Below are positions 25,025 to 34,768 of a DNA stretch of 64,000 bases, in pieces. The notes beneath the pieces are model-generated. The model was not told the DNA's origin, did no database searches, and worked only from the letters and a program-made list of their open reading frames with translations. Source of the stretch: Mesorhizobium ventifaucium. Its GTDB lineage: Bacteria; Pseudomonadota; Alphaproteobacteria; Rhizobiales; Rhizobiaceae. The first letter of the stretch is position 1. Each line of letters starts with the position of its first letter. The stretch lies in NCBI RefSeq assembly GCF_935822925.1, contig NZ_CAKXZS010000026.1, positions 46,401 to 110,400 of the forward strand, written 5' to 3'. The translations under genes were made by a program, and so were the position numbers.

Positions 25025-26386
25025 CTATTTGGTCAATGCCAGCCTTTCGATGTTGCGCGCTATGTCCTGGAAAGCCTGGTTGAGTTCCGTCCCGTTCGCG
25101 GCCTGATAGAAGTGCTTGATCTTGCCGGTATCCGGGCTCGCGCAATTCTGCAGTGTCGCCTGGGCATTCTCCTCGTTGAGATCGAAACCGATGGTGAAGA
25201 TTTCGATGCCCTTGTCGCGCATGGCGGTGCAGAGCGTCTTGGCTGCCGTGCGGGTCGGTTCCTTGCCGGCATCATTATAGACGTCACCGACAGTGCTGGC
25301 ATCGAAATAGGACAGGTTGAACTCGCCGTCGGTCATCAGGATCGCGATTTTGGCGACCTTTTTCGGATCCGCTTTGGCCGGCCGCTGCGACGCGTTCATC
25401 ACACTGCCCCAGTTTTCCGAAAGCATGTACCAGGTCCACTGCACGCCGATATGGCCCGCGGTGCCGCCCGATGCGACAAAGTTCTTGATGACGTTCTTGA
25501 GCGCCGCGGCGTCCGCCGTCAGCGGCTTCAACGCGGCGACCGGGCAGGCAGCCGTGCCGGTCGGCCAGGCGAAGAACGACAACAGGTAATCGCGATTGAC
25601 CATGCTGATGTCGGGCCCTACATCCGAATATTGATAGGTGCCCTTGCGCTCGGCGGCGCAATTGTCCGGACGCGTTAAGCCGGAGACATACTGTATAGCG
25701 CCATTGCCGGGCGCCTGCTTGCGCTGGCTGGTCGAGGCTTCGACGTAGACGCTGCTGCCGGCAAGCGCGCCGGCATTCACCGAATTGGCGTAGGGCACGA
25801 TGGAGACTCGCACTCGGGGGTTGGCGGGGTCCTGACCGCCCAGGAAGCTGTCGACCGCGTTCGCTGCGGCCGTTCTCAGGTCGATTATTTTCTGGCCGGC
25901 CATTGAACCTGTGACGTCGAGCATCATCGCCACTTCGATCGTCTTGTCCGAATAGAATGCCGTCGTCGATGCGGCAATGCGCTTCATATCGCCCATGCCG
26001 AAGATTGAAAAATAGAGGCCGAGATCGACATGGATCTCCGCCTGAACCGTCTTGGCGGTCCTGTCGACGGTCAATTTGTCGAGGACGATCCGATCAGCCT
26101 GCAGGATGCCCGCTCGGCTGTTGGCATCGAAAAACGCCTGCACCGACTCGTTGGCGTCGGCCTCCTTGATCACGCCGGTGGTCAGGTCGCGTGCCGTCGA
26201 GGTCACCGCCGCATCGACCACGCCCTGCAAACTCGACTTGACGTTGTAGAGCTGGGAAACGTTGACGGCAAAGCCGACGCCCAGCGCCAGCACCGACGCG
26301 ACCATGCCGAACAGAACCGCTAAATTTCCGCTGCGATCTCTGGCAAAGCCGCCGATCGCGTGAAAAGGACCCCCAAAACGCCGCAT
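25025..26386 (-). CDS. TadG-like pilus assembly protein with vWA domain
   Basis: 453 residues. The N-terminus has a TadE/F/G-type anchor (DRSGNLAVLFGMVASVLALG, membrane helix about 21-43) and a von Willebrand A domain with MIDAS-like D157-x-T-x-S161 (MMLDVTGSM) and ILMTDGE further on. Such proteins belong to the Flp/Tad pilus apparatus or act as orphan secreted adhesion/assembly factors; no other tad genes are next to it here. GGAGGCGAAAGC before the ATG at 26386 fixes the start. Its 3' side meets the small RNA terminator. Confidence 0.88.
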   Translation of the reverse strand: MRRFGGPFHAIGGFARDRSGNLAVLFGMVASVLALGVGFAVNVSQLYNVKSSLQGVVDAAVTSTARDLTTGVIKEADANESVQAFFDANSRAGILQADRIVLDKLTVDRTAKTVQAEIHVDLGLYFSIFGMGDMKRIAASTTAFYSDKTIEVAMMLDVTGSMAGQKIIDLRTAAANAVDSFLGGQDPANPRVRVSIVPYANSVNAGALAGSSVYVEASTSQRKQAPGNGAIQYVSGLTRPDNCAAERKGTYQYSDVGPDISMVNRDYLLSFFAWPTGTAACPVAALKPLTADAAALKNVIKNFVASGGTAGHIGVQWTWYMLSENWGSVMNASQRPAKADPKKVAKIAILMTDGEFNLSYFDASTVGDVYNDAGKEPTRTAAKTLCTAMRDKGIEIFTIGFDLNEENAQATLQNCASPDTGKIKHFYQAANGTELNQAFQDIARNIERLALTK

Positions 26387-26727
26387 GCTTTCGCCTCCAT
26401 TCGCCACGACCTCGAAGCCGTTCGAAGGCCGCATTGCAGGATTCCGGCCGGAATGGCCCCGCCAACGGATCAACACCGGCGGCTCATCGTCAAATCATTG
26501 TTTTTGCTTGGTTTCGAAATGCGGCAAGGTAAACAGCCTGTAAACGACAAGCCGCTGCCGGCAGTTTCGTTACGAAGCGCTTACCATGATCCCGAAGTCT
26601 GCCGTGGGGCACAAGAACCCGATCCCGATCCGGCACAGAGGTTCTGTGCCGAAGCGGATCAGGGACATCATATCCATGGACAGCCCGGTGATCGTAACAG
26701 CCGGACGCGTAGTTTGCGCTTGCCCTT
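26387..26727. other. Palindrome-rich intergenic region
   Basis: These 341 bases separate two minus-strand genes and carry no supported gene. Seen are a perfect hairpin CGGCACAGA-GGT-TCTGTGCCG (26631-26651) and several GATCCCGA/CGGATCAGG modules (26587-26665) like the GATCCCGAA repeats frequent in rhizobial spacers. The left end should contain the tadG-like promoter (AT-rich CATTGTTTTTGCTTGG near 26497). Confidence 0.45.
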
Positions 26728-27597
26728 CTATGCCAGCATTTGCGCGCTGGCGGTCCTGTCGACGCCGTGATGGGGCGGGTTGAACAGATTGCTTTCCTGC
26801 TCGTAGGTCCAGACCTTGAACAGGCTGAGCCGGTGCGGGCCGAAACTGTGCAGCAGCGGCACGTCGGTCGCGTCGCGGCCACGCGCAATGACCACGCGGC
26901 CGATCCTCGGCATGTTGTGGCGGGGGTCGAACGTGTACCACTTGCCGTCGAGGAACACTTCCAGCCACGCCGAAAAATCCATCGGCGCCGGGTCGACCGG
27001 TACGCCGATGTCGCCGAGATAACCGTTCACGTAGCGGGCTGGGATGTTCATGCAGCGGCAGAGCGTGATCGCCAGATGAGCGAAGTCGCGGCAGACGCCG
27101 ACGCGCTCCTCATGCGCCTGCGCCGCCGTGCGGGTCGGGCGCGCATAGCCGTAACCGAACGACAGACGGTTGTGGACATAGTCGACGATCGCCTGCACCC
27201 GGGCCCAGCCGGATGGAACAGACCCGAAAAGCTGCCAGGCCAGATCGCTGAGATGATCGGTTTCGCAATAGCGACTGCCGAGCAGATAGCAGAGCACATC
27301 GTCGGGCAACTCCGCCACCGGCACTTCCCTGGCCAGCGTGTTGACCTCGTCGGTCTCGCCGCTGTCCTCGACGACGGCGTCGTAAAGAATGCGAAAGCCT
27401 CCCCCAGGCGCGATGAAGCGGCGGCAAGCGTTTCCATAAAGATCGTGATAGAGCCTGGTTGGCACGGAAGGCGAGGTCAGCACGCGCGTCTGCCGTTTGA
27501 TGTCGGCCTGGCGCTGCTTGTGGATCTCGAGCAGCGAAATCACCGGGGTGGCTTCAGCACAGTCGATGGCGATTTCGTAGCCGAGCCGAATCAGCAT
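26728..27597 (-). CDS. Transglutaminase-like cysteine peptidase family protein
   Basis: 289 residues with a transglutaminase core: catalytic C169 in RVGVCRDFAHL, and aspartate D224 in YTFDPRHN. The third triad position, usually histidine in an HAW motif, is S209 here (MDFSAWLEVF); from memory this SAW version is usual in the rhizobial sub-family, which would make it a different or inactive enzyme. Family substrate unknown; often found beside ATP-grasp/alpha-E genes, which are absent here. GAGGGGAAG precedes ATG 27597. It is divergent from the HAD gene. Confidence 0.87.
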   Translation of the reverse strand: MLIRLGYEIAIDCAEATPVISLLEIHKQRQADIKRQTRVLTSPSVPTRLYHDLYGNACRRFIAPGGGFRILYDAVVEDSGETDEVNTLAREVPVAELPDDVLCYLLGSRYCETDHLSDLAWQLFGSVPSGWARVQAIVDYVHNRLSFGYGYARPTRTAAQAHEERVGVCRDFAHLAITLCRCMNIPARYVNGYLGDIGVPVDPAPMDFSAWLEVFLDGKWYTFDPRHNMPRIGRVVIARGRDATDVPLLHSFGPHRLSLFKVWTYEQESNLFNPPHHGVDRTASAQMLA

Positions 27598-27760
27598 CGG
27601 GCTTCCCCTCTTTTGAGTGACGGTTGGATTAACGCGAGATGGCCGGCCGTGGTTCCCTGGTCTGTCGAAAAAGGCGATCTCGCGCCTTCCCATGCCGCCG
27701 ATGCGACGTTACGGTCGGTCGACAAGCTTTGGCTCCTTCCGAAACAACCTGGGATTGCAG

Positions 27761-28426
27761 ATGTTCGCAGGCAGAAAATTCGCAGCCTTGCTGCTCGACA
27801 TGGACGGCACGGTGGTCAATTCGATTGCCGCGGCAGAAAGGGTCTGGGCAGATTGGGCGCGCCGGCAAGGTCTCGACGTTGCCGCCTTCCTGCCGACGAT
27901 CCATGGCGTGCGGGCGATCGAGACCATCGCTCGGCTGGCGCTTCCAGGCGTCGACCCTATGCGTGAAGCCGACGCGCTTCTGCAGGCCGAGGCGGCCGAC
28001 ATCGACGGTATCCTTCCGATCGCCGGCGCCGCGGCGTTTCTGGCGTCGCTGCCATCCGAGCGCTGGGCTATCGTCACTTCGGCGCCGCGCGAACTGGCTC
28101 TGCTGCGAATCGCGGCCGCCGGCATCCCGCTTCCCGCCATCCTTGTCGCGGCCGAGGACGTTTCCCGCGGCAAGCCGGCGCCGGATTGCTTCCGGCTGGC
28201 GGCCGAGCGGCTGGGCGTCGACGCGCGCGACTGCCTCGTTTTCGAAGATGCGCCCGCCGGAATAGCGGCGGCCGAGGCCGCAGGAGCCACCGTCGTGGTC
28301 ATCAGCGCCACGCACCAGTATCCGTTGCAAACGCCGCATGCTGCGATCGCTGGTTATGACGGGATCGGCGTCACCGTCGACGACCGCGGCTGGATTGTCC
28401 TCGCGGCGGAGCGGGCTGCGGCTTAG
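27761..28426 (+). CDS. HAD-superfamily phosphatase
   Basis: 221 residues, subfamily IA. Motif I DMDGT (D13, D15), motif II VTSAP, motif III lysine in RGKPAPDCF and motif IV FEDAPAG are present, so it should hydrolyse small phosphate esters such as sugar phosphates or phosphoglycolate. The closest described shape is the glycerol-3-phosphate/sugar phosphatase group, but this cannot be settled. The ATG at 27761 fits the family start; ATGs at 27692 and 27701 are in frame but have no conserved sequence after them. Ribosome site weak. Confidence 0.88.
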   Translation: MFAGRKFAALLLDMDGTVVNSIAAAERVWADWARRQGLDVAAFLPTIHGVRAIETIARLALPGVDPMREADALLQAEAADIDGILPIAGAAAFLASLPSERWAIVTSAPRELALLRIAAAGIPLPAILVAAEDVSRGKPAPDCFRLAAERLGVDARDCLVFEDAPAGIAAAEAAGATVVVISATHQYPLQTPHAAIAGYDGIGVTVDDRGWIVLAAERAAA

Positions 28427-28433
28427 GACGCCC

Positions 28434-28673
28434 TTAGAAATCGCTGGTCAGGCCCTTGACCTCCCAATCACCATAGCGGCCGGGTTCCCTGCCGCCACGG
28501 CCGCCGACCTCCCGGGGCATCGCGGCTTCCTGCTGGCGATAGTGTTCGCGCCGTGCTTCCGCTTCCGCCAAAGCGCGGCGGGCTGCCGGCGTCAGCGTCC
28601 TTTGCGGCGCGTCGCGACTGAGGCCGGCGTTTGCGTTGCTGGTTTCGCCTGTTTTATTGGTTTCGTCGATCAT
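28434..28673 (-). CDS. DUF1674 / SdhAF4-like succinate dehydrogenase assembly factor
   Basis: A 79-residue protein that ends with the DUF1674 signature GGRGGREPGRYGDWEVKGLTSDF (its key part is EPxRYGDWE). The mitochondrial homologue SDHAF4 binds flavinylated SdhA and aids complex II assembly; the bacterial role is inferred from that. The N-terminal half is charged and probably disordered. It is convergent with the HAD gene (seven bases between) and divergent from htpX. Confidence 0.88.
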   Translation of the reverse strand: MIDETNKTGETSNANAGLSRDAPQRTLTPAARRALAEAEARREHYRQQEAAMPREVGGRGGREPGRYGDWEVKGLTSDF

Positions 28674-28794
28674 GCGATATTCCCGGATTGAAACATGGCC
28701 CAATTGAAACAAGGCCACACGTTTCCCATCATATAGCGATGAGCCGACGAGGATCGACCCTTTTTCCGGAAGGCCGGCAGAAACGGAGCAGACA

Positions 28795-29802
28795 ATGAAC
28801 ACACTTCGCACCGCCATGCTTTTGGCAGCGATGACCGCGCTGTTCATGGGTGTCGGCTATCTGATCGGCGGATCGGGCGGCATGATGATCGCCTTGCTGA
28901 TTGCCGCGGCCATGAACCTGTTCAGCTATTGGAACGCCGACAAGATGGTGCTGTCGATGAACCGCGCCGTCGAGGTCGATGAAAGGAACGCCCCGGAATA
29001 TTACGCCATCGTGCAGAGCCTCGCCAGACAGGCCGGCCTGCCGATGCCGAAAACCTACCTGATCGACAACCCGCAGCCCAACGCTTTCGCCACCGGCCGC
29101 AACCCGCAGAATGCCGCGGTCGCCGCCACCACCGGGCTGTTGCAGCAACTGTCGCATGAGGAGGTCGCGGCCGTCATGGCGCACGAGCTCGCCCATGTCG
29201 AGCACCGCGACACGCTGACCATGACGATCGTCGCCACGCTTGCCGGCGCGATCTCGATGGTCGGCAATTTCGCCTTCTTTTTCGGCGGCAACCGCGACAA
29301 CAACAATTCCCTCGGCATTATCGGTGTTCTGGTGGCGATGATCGTGGCGCCGTTCGCCGCCATGATCGTGCAGATGGCGATCAGCCGTACCCGTGAGTAC
29401 GAGGCCGACCGGCGCGGCGCCGAGATCTGTGGACAGCCGCTTTGGCTTGCCTCGGCCCTTGACAAGATCGCCCGTGGCGCCGAACGCATCCGCAACCCTG
29501 ATGCCGAACGCAACCCGGCGACCGCCCACCTCTTCATCATCAATCCACTTTCCGGCGAGCGCATGGACAGCCTGTTTTCCACCCATCCGAACACCGACAA
29601 CCGCATCGCGGCCCTGCAGGCAATGGCGCAGGACATGGCCGGTGGCGCATCCGCGCGGCAGCCTATGCCGCGGCAGGCGGACGGGCAGAGGCCATCAGGC
29701 CCGTGGGAGAGAGCAGCCGAGCAGCCTGAGCAGCCGCCGGCCAGGCCGAGATCCAATCCCTGGGGCCGCAATCCGACCGGACCCAAGGGTCCGTGGTCGT
29801 GA
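28795..29802 (+). CDS. htpX: Zinc metalloprotease HtpX
   Basis: Membrane M48 peptidase for quality control of inner membrane proteins, 335 residues. Two N-terminal membrane helices (about 5-25 and 29-47), the zinc motif H130-E131-LA-H134, two further hydrophobic stretches (about 140-160 and 175-195) and TREYEADRRG with the third zinc ligand. The C-terminal 45 residues are Pro/Gln/Arg-rich, a common rhizobial extension. Stop overlaps the rsmB start in the string GTGA. Confidence 0.96.
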   Translation: MNTLRTAMLLAAMTALFMGVGYLIGGSGGMMIALLIAAAMNLFSYWNADKMVLSMNRAVEVDERNAPEYYAIVQSLARQAGLPMPKTYLIDNPQPNAFATGRNPQNAAVAATTGLLQQLSHEEVAAVMAHELAHVEHRDTLTMTIVATLAGAISMVGNFAFFFGGNRDNNNSLGIIGVLVAMIVAPFAAMIVQMAISRTREYEADRRGAEICGQPLWLASALDKIARGAERIRNPDAERNPATAHLFIINPLSGERMDSLFSTHPNTDNRIAALQAMAQDMAGGASARQPMPRQADGQRPSGPWERAAEQPEQPPARPRSNPWGRNPTGPKGPWS

Positions 29803-31193
29803 GCGAAGCGAAACGCCGACACCAAATTTCAGGCGATCATGAAAACAAGGCAGTGAGCCCCGGCGAGCCCGTTGCCGGCCTCGCCGCGCGCAAGGCGGCT
29901 GCCCGGCTGCTCGCCGCCGTCATCGATGCCAAAACGCCGCTCGACGGGCTGACCGATCACGAGAACGGCCATCCGCAGTACAAGGCGCTCGACCTGCGCG
30001 ACCGGGCGCTGGTGCGCGCCATACTGGTCACTGCGCTGCGCTTCCGCATGACCATTTCAGGGTTGCTGGCCCGCCGCCTGGAAAAGCCGCTGCCGCCCAA
30101 CGCCACCGCGCTTTCGCATATTCTGCATGTAGCAGCGGCGCAGATCCTGTTCCTCGATATTCCCGACAGCGCCGCAGTCGACCTTGCCGTGACCCACGCC
30201 AAGTCCGATCCACGCACGGTGCGCTTCTCCGGTCTCGTCAATGGCGTGCTGCGCACGCTGGCGCGGTCCAAGCAGGCCGAACTGGCTGCAGCGCTTGCCG
30301 CCACCGACGAAGCGCCGAAATGGTTTTCCGACCGGCTGAAAGCCGCCTATGGCGTCGACAAAGCCAGGCAAATTCTCGCTGCCCACAGATACGAGGCGCC
30401 GGTCGACTTCACGGTCAAGACCGATCCTGCGCTGTGGGCCGAGCGGCTCGGCGGCATCGTGCTGCCGACCGGCACTGTGCGCGTCGAGAAACTCAGCGCC
30501 TCGGTCACTGAACTGCCCGGCTTTGAAGACGGCGCCTGGTGGGTCCAGGATGCCGCCGCCAGCCTTCCGGCCCGGCTTTTCGGCGACGTCAGGGGTTTGC
30601 GCATCGCCGATCTCTGCGCCGCTCCCGGCGGCAAGACCGCTCAGCTCATTCTCGGCGGCGCCACGGTCACCGCGATCGATTCATCGAAGAACCGGTTGGG
30701 GCGGCTCTCGCAGAATCTCGAACGGCTTGGTCTGTCCGCAGAAATTGTCCAGGCCGATCTGCTCAAATACGAGCCGGAACAACTGTTCGACGCCGTCCTC
30801 CTCGATGCCCCGTGCTCTTCGACCGGCACGGTGCGGCGGCATCCCGACGTGCCCTGGACGAAGACGGCGGCCGACATCGAAAAACTCGCCGATCTGCAGC
30901 GAAGGCTGCTCGCCCGCGCCGTCACCCTGGTCAGGCCCGGCGGACGGATCGTCTTTTCCAACTGTTCGCTCGACCCGCTCGAAGGCGAGGCGCTTCACCG
31001 CGCCTTCCTCACCGGGACGGCTGATATTGTCGACGATCCGCTCCGCCCGGGCGAGATCGCCGGCATCGATCCGTTCCTGACGCCGCAAGGCACGCTGCGC
31101 ACCACGCCCGCAGATCTGGAGCTCGGCTCACCGGAACGGTCCGGGCTGGACGGCTTCTTCGCCGCCCGCATGCGCAGAGCCGGCCAACGCTGA
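29799..31193 (+). CDS. rsmB: 16S rRNA (cytosine-C5)-methyltransferase, RsmB family
   Basis: A 464-residue NOL1/NOP2/Sun methyltransferase. It has the NusB-like N-terminal RNA-binding domain, the SAM motif CAAPGGKTAQL, the motif IV cysteine in DAPCSSTGTVRRHPD and the nucleophilic motif VI cysteine in SNCSLDPLEGE. RsmB makes m5C967 in 16S rRNA. GTG 29799 overlaps the htpX stop by four bases; another GTG at 29793 is possible. The heparinase gene follows at about 130 bases. Confidence 0.92.
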   Translation: MSEAKRRHQISGDHENKAVSPGEPVAGLAARKAAARLLAAVIDAKTPLDGLTDHENGHPQYKALDLRDRALVRAILVTALRFRMTISGLLARRLEKPLPPNATALSHILHVAAAQILFLDIPDSAAVDLAVTHAKSDPRTVRFSGLVNGVLRTLARSKQAELAAALAATDEAPKWFSDRLKAAYGVDKARQILAAHRYEAPVDFTVKTDPALWAERLGGIVLPTGTVRVEKLSASVTELPGFEDGAWWVQDAAASLPARLFGDVRGLRIADLCAAPGGKTAQLILGGATVTAIDSSKNRLGRLSQNLERLGLSAEIVQADLLKYEPEQLFDAVLLDAPCSSTGTVRRHPDVPWTKTAADIEKLADLQRRLLARAVTLVRPGGRIVFSNCSLDPLEGEALHRAFLTGTADIVDDPLRPGEIAGIDPFLTPQGTLRTTPADLELGSPERSGLDGFFAARMRRAGQR

Positions 31194-31325
31194 GAATTTG
31201 AAGACTGTTTGAGAAGAATCCTGCGGAAAACAGGCTGAACTTCAACGCCGCGGTGGAATTCGCCTTCGCATAAGTTCTTGAATCATATAAGCTTGTCTTC
31301 GGATTGGGCGCTATGAGGAGGGCTA

Positions 31326-33050
31326 TTGGCGATCGCTGCCGTCAGCACGACGCGTCTATGGACGCTTGTCGCGAAGGAGTTCTGGCGCAAGACGCGCCGG
31401 CGCCTGCGTGCCGGGCCGATCCATCGCTGGCGCTACTCCGGCCGCACACCGGAACGCGTGTTAATCGCTCCGCCGGACCTGCGCCTGGCCGACCGGCAGA
31501 TCGCGCTCGAGATTTATTATGGCCGCTATCCGCTGTCGGGACATCTGGTCGAGACCGGCGGCAAGTCGCCCTTCCAGATCGCCGTGGCCAATCCCGGCTG
31601 GCAAAAGGCCCTGCACGGCTTTCGCTGGCTGCGCCATATGCGCGCCGCCGGCACCGAGCTTGCCGCCGCCAATGCCCGCGCGCTGGTCTCCGACTGGATC
31701 ACTATCCATGGCAGCAATATTTCCGGTGTCGCCTGGGAGCCCGGCACGACGGCCAAGCGCGTCATTGCCTGGCTGCAGCATTCCTCGGTGGTGCTGCAGG
31801 GTGCTGAATTTCCCTTCTACCGGGCCTTCCTGAAGTCGCTGGCCATGCAGATCCGCTATCTCAGGGCGATGGCACGCGAGATGCCGGACGGCAAGGACAG
31901 GCTGCGCGCCCGCATCGCGCTTGCCTTTGCCGCTCTGTCGCTACCGGCGCCGGCATCGGCGCTGCGCGGCGCGACCCGCAACCTCGCCGAGGAGCTCGAC
32001 CGTCAGATTCTGCCGGATGGCGGCCATATTTCCCGCAATCCGATGGCCGTGCTTGAAATCCTCGCCGACCTTCTGCCGCTGCGCCAGACCTATGCCAATC
32101 AGGCCGAAACGCCGCCGGCGGCGCTGATGGGCGCCATCGATCGCATGCTGCCGGCGCTGCGTTTCTTTCGCCACCAGGACGGCAGCCTCGCCCGCTTCAA
32201 CGGCATGGGCGCGACCATCCACAACCGCATCGCCACCATTCTGCGCCACGACGACACCGCTGGCGCGCCATTGCTGCACGCACCGCATTCGGGCTACGAG
32301 CGCCTCTCCATGGGCGACGTCACCGTGATCGCCGATACCGGCCCGCCACCGCCGATCGCTGTTTCCAACGCGGCGCACGCCGGATGCCTTTCCTTCGAGC
32401 TGTCTTCCGGCCGCCGCCACTATGTCGTGAACGCCGGCGTCGACACCTATGGCGCCGCCGAATTCCGGCCGCTTGCCCGCGCCACGGCCGCCCATTCGAC
32501 AGCCACCATCAACGACACCTCGTCGGCGCGTTTCAGCCACTCGCTGCGCGTCAACGACTTGCTCGGCACGCCGCTGATCGGCGGCCCGCAGCATGTGCCT
32601 TGCAAGCGCACCGATCAGCAAGGCATTCAGGGTTTTCTGGCTCGCCACGACGGCTATGTCGCGCGCTTCGGCTTGCTGCATGAGCGCGAACTGAAATTGT
32701 CGACGAACGGCAATGTGCTCGCCGGCAGGGATCGCCTTCTGCGGCCGGGCAATGCTGCGATCCGCAACAACGGCCGCGATTTCGTCACCGTGCGCTTCCA
32801 CATCCATCCCGACATCGGCCTGCTCCAAGACGAGCACGACCGCCTGGTGCTGACCGCCGATGAAGCCGACACATGGGTGTTCACCTGCACCGAGGTGGCG
32901 CCCGAGGTCGAGGAATCCATCTATTTCGCCGGTCTTGGCGGCCCGCGCCGCAGCCGGCAGATCGTGCTGGCCTTCAAGGCATCGGAGGTTTCCGAAGTCC
33001 ATTGGCAACTGACGCGGACGGCCATCGCCGGTCATTCGGCAAAAAGCTGA
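31326..33050 (+). CDS. Heparinase II/III family protein
   Basis: 574 residues with a helical N-terminal (alpha/alpha toroid) domain and a beta-sandwich heparinase II/III C-terminal domain from about residue 330 (GYERLSMGDVTVIADTGPPP). Such proteins are conserved between rsmB and purH in Rhizobiales; substrate is unknown and may be an acidic surface polysaccharide. No signal peptide is evident. The start is a TTG at 31326 directly after GAGGAGGG, and no ATG fits the homologous region, so TTG seems right. Confidence 0.87.
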   Translation: MAIAAVSTTRLWTLVAKEFWRKTRRRLRAGPIHRWRYSGRTPERVLIAPPDLRLADRQIALEIYYGRYPLSGHLVETGGKSPFQIAVANPGWQKALHGFRWLRHMRAAGTELAAANARALVSDWITIHGSNISGVAWEPGTTAKRVIAWLQHSSVVLQGAEFPFYRAFLKSLAMQIRYLRAMAREMPDGKDRLRARIALAFAALSLPAPASALRGATRNLAEELDRQILPDGGHISRNPMAVLEILADLLPLRQTYANQAETPPAALMGAIDRMLPALRFFRHQDGSLARFNGMGATIHNRIATILRHDDTAGAPLLHAPHSGYERLSMGDVTVIADTGPPPPIAVSNAAHAGCLSFELSSGRRHYVVNAGVDTYGAAEFRPLARATAAHSTATINDTSSARFSHSLRVNDLLGTPLIGGPQHVPCKRTDQQGIQGFLARHDGYVARFGLLHERELKLSTNGNVLAGRDRLLRPGNAAIRNNGRDFVTVRFHIHPDIGLLQDEHDRLVLTADEADTWVFTCTEVAPEVEESIYFAGLGGPRRSRQIVLAFKASEVSEVHWQLTRTAIAGHSAKS

Positions 33051-33141
33051 CACTGCGATTAGCGCTGCAGTTTGATTTCCAAGCCTCATGTGCTACGGCG
33101 CGCGGACACTTTCCCAACCAGCCGTGAAAGGCCGCCAGCCC

Positions 33142-34758
33142 ATGGCCGTCGCCGCCAAAAACATTCCCGCGCCCGACCTCGTTCCCGTTCGTCGCGCGCT
33201 GCTTTCCGTTTTCGACAAGACCAGGCTCATCGAATTCGCCAGGGCGCTGGCGGCGGCCGGCGTCGAGCTGGTCTCCACCGGCGGCACGGCAAAGGCGATC
33301 GCCGAGGCAGGCATGGCTGTGCGCGACGTCTCCGACCTGACCGGCTTTCCCGAGATCATGGACGGCCGCGTCAAGACCCTGCATCCGTCCGTGCACGGCG
33401 CGTTGCTTGGCGTGCGCGACGATCCCGAACACGCCGCGGCGATGCGCGATCATGGCATTGAGCCGATCGATCTCGTCGTCTCCAATCTCTACCCTTTCGA
33501 GGATGTCCGCCGCTCCGGCGCCGCTTACGCCTCGATCGTCGAGAACATCGACATAGGCGGCCCGGCGATGATCCGCGCCGCCGCCAAAAACCACGCCTAT
33601 GTCGCCATCGTCACAGACCCCGAGGACTATGCCTCGGTGCTCAACGCGCTTGAGATGAATTTCGGCTCGCTCTCGCTGGATTTCCGCAAGAAGCTGGCGG
33701 CCAAGGCCTTCGCCCGCACCGCGACCTATGATGCGGCGATTTCCGGCTGGTTCGCCGAAGCGCTGGAGATCGAGCATCCCACCTGGCGCGCCTTCGGCGG
33801 CAGGCTCGACCAGGTGATGCGCTACGGCGAAAACCCGCACCAGAGCGCCGGCTTTTACGTCGATGGCGACAAGCGGCCGGGCGTCGCGACGGCGCGCCAG
33901 CTTCAGGGCAAGCAGCTTTCCTACAACAACATCAACGACACCGACGCTGCCTTCGAACTGGTCGGCGAGTTCGATCCGGCCCGCTCCGCCACCGTCGCCA
34001 TCATCAAGCACGCCAACCCGTGCGGCGTCGCCGAGGGCGCTTCGCTGAAGGCGGCCTACGCCAAGGCGCTTGCCTGCGATCCGGTCTCGGCCTTTGGCGG
34101 CATTGTCGCGATGAACCGCACACTCGATGCCGAGGCCGCCGAAGAGATCGTCAAAACCTTCACCGAGGTCATCATCGCGCCTGCCGCTTCCGAAGAAGCA
34201 ATCCGCATCGTCGCTGCCAAGAAGAACCTGCGCTTGCTGGTCACCGGCGGCCTGCCCGATCCGCGCACGGCCGGCGCCACTGTGAAATCCGTTTCCGGCG
34301 GGTTGCTCGTGCAGGGCCGCGACAATGCGGTGGTCGACGACCTCGACCTGAAAGTAGTGACCCGGCGCGCGCCGACGCCGGCCGAAACGGCCGATCTGAA
34401 ATTCGCCTTTCGCATCGCAAAGCACGTCAAGTCGAACGCCATCGTCTATGTCAGAGACGGTGCCACCGTCGGCATCGGCGCCGGCCAGATGAGCCGGGTC
34501 GATTCCGCGCGCATCGCCGCGCGCAAGGCGCTCGACGCGGCCGAGGCAGCCGGCCTGGCCGAGCCTCTGACCAAAAGTTCTGTCGTCGCCTCGGATGCCT
34601 TTTTCCCGTTCGCCGACGGGCTTTTGTCTGCGATCGAAGCCGGCGCTACCGCCGTCATCCAGCCGGGCGGCTCGATGCGCGACGACGACGTCATCGCCGC
34701 CGCCGACGAGCACGGCATCGCCATGGTCTTTACCGGCGTCAGGCATTTCCGGCATTGA
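33142..34758 (+). CDS. purH: Bifunctional AICAR formyltransferase / IMP cyclohydrolase
   Basis: 538 residues carrying out the last two steps of IMP synthesis. The N-terminal IMP cyclohydrolase has STGGTAKAI and KTLHPSVHGALL; the AICAR formyltransferase domain has MRYGENPHQ and the catalytic KHANPCG near 290, ending with QPGGSMRDDDVI. Length is normal. The ATG at 33142 fits the family. An ~146-bp inverted repeat just after the stop probably ends transcription. Confidence 0.97.
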   Translation: MAVAAKNIPAPDLVPVRRALLSVFDKTRLIEFARALAAAGVELVSTGGTAKAIAEAGMAVRDVSDLTGFPEIMDGRVKTLHPSVHGALLGVRDDPEHAAAMRDHGIEPIDLVVSNLYPFEDVRRSGAAYASIVENIDIGGPAMIRAAAKNHAYVAIVTDPEDYASVLNALEMNFGSLSLDFRKKLAAKAFARTATYDAAISGWFAEALEIEHPTWRAFGGRLDQVMRYGENPHQSAGFYVDGDKRPGVATARQLQGKQLSYNNINDTDAAFELVGEFDPARSATVAIIKHANPCGVAEGASLKAAYAKALACDPVSAFGGIVAMNRTLDAEAAEEIVKTFTEVIIAPAASEEAIRIVAAKKNLRLLVTGGLPDPRTAGATVKSVSGGLLVQGRDNAVVDDLDLKVVTRRAPTPAETADLKFAFRIAKHVKSNAIVYVRDGATVGIGAGQMSRVDSARIAARKALDAAEAAGLAEPLTKSSVVASDAFFPFADGLLSAIEAGATAVIQPGGSMRDDDVIAAADEHGIAMVFTGVRHFRH

Positions 34759-34768
34759 GCGCTTCTTG

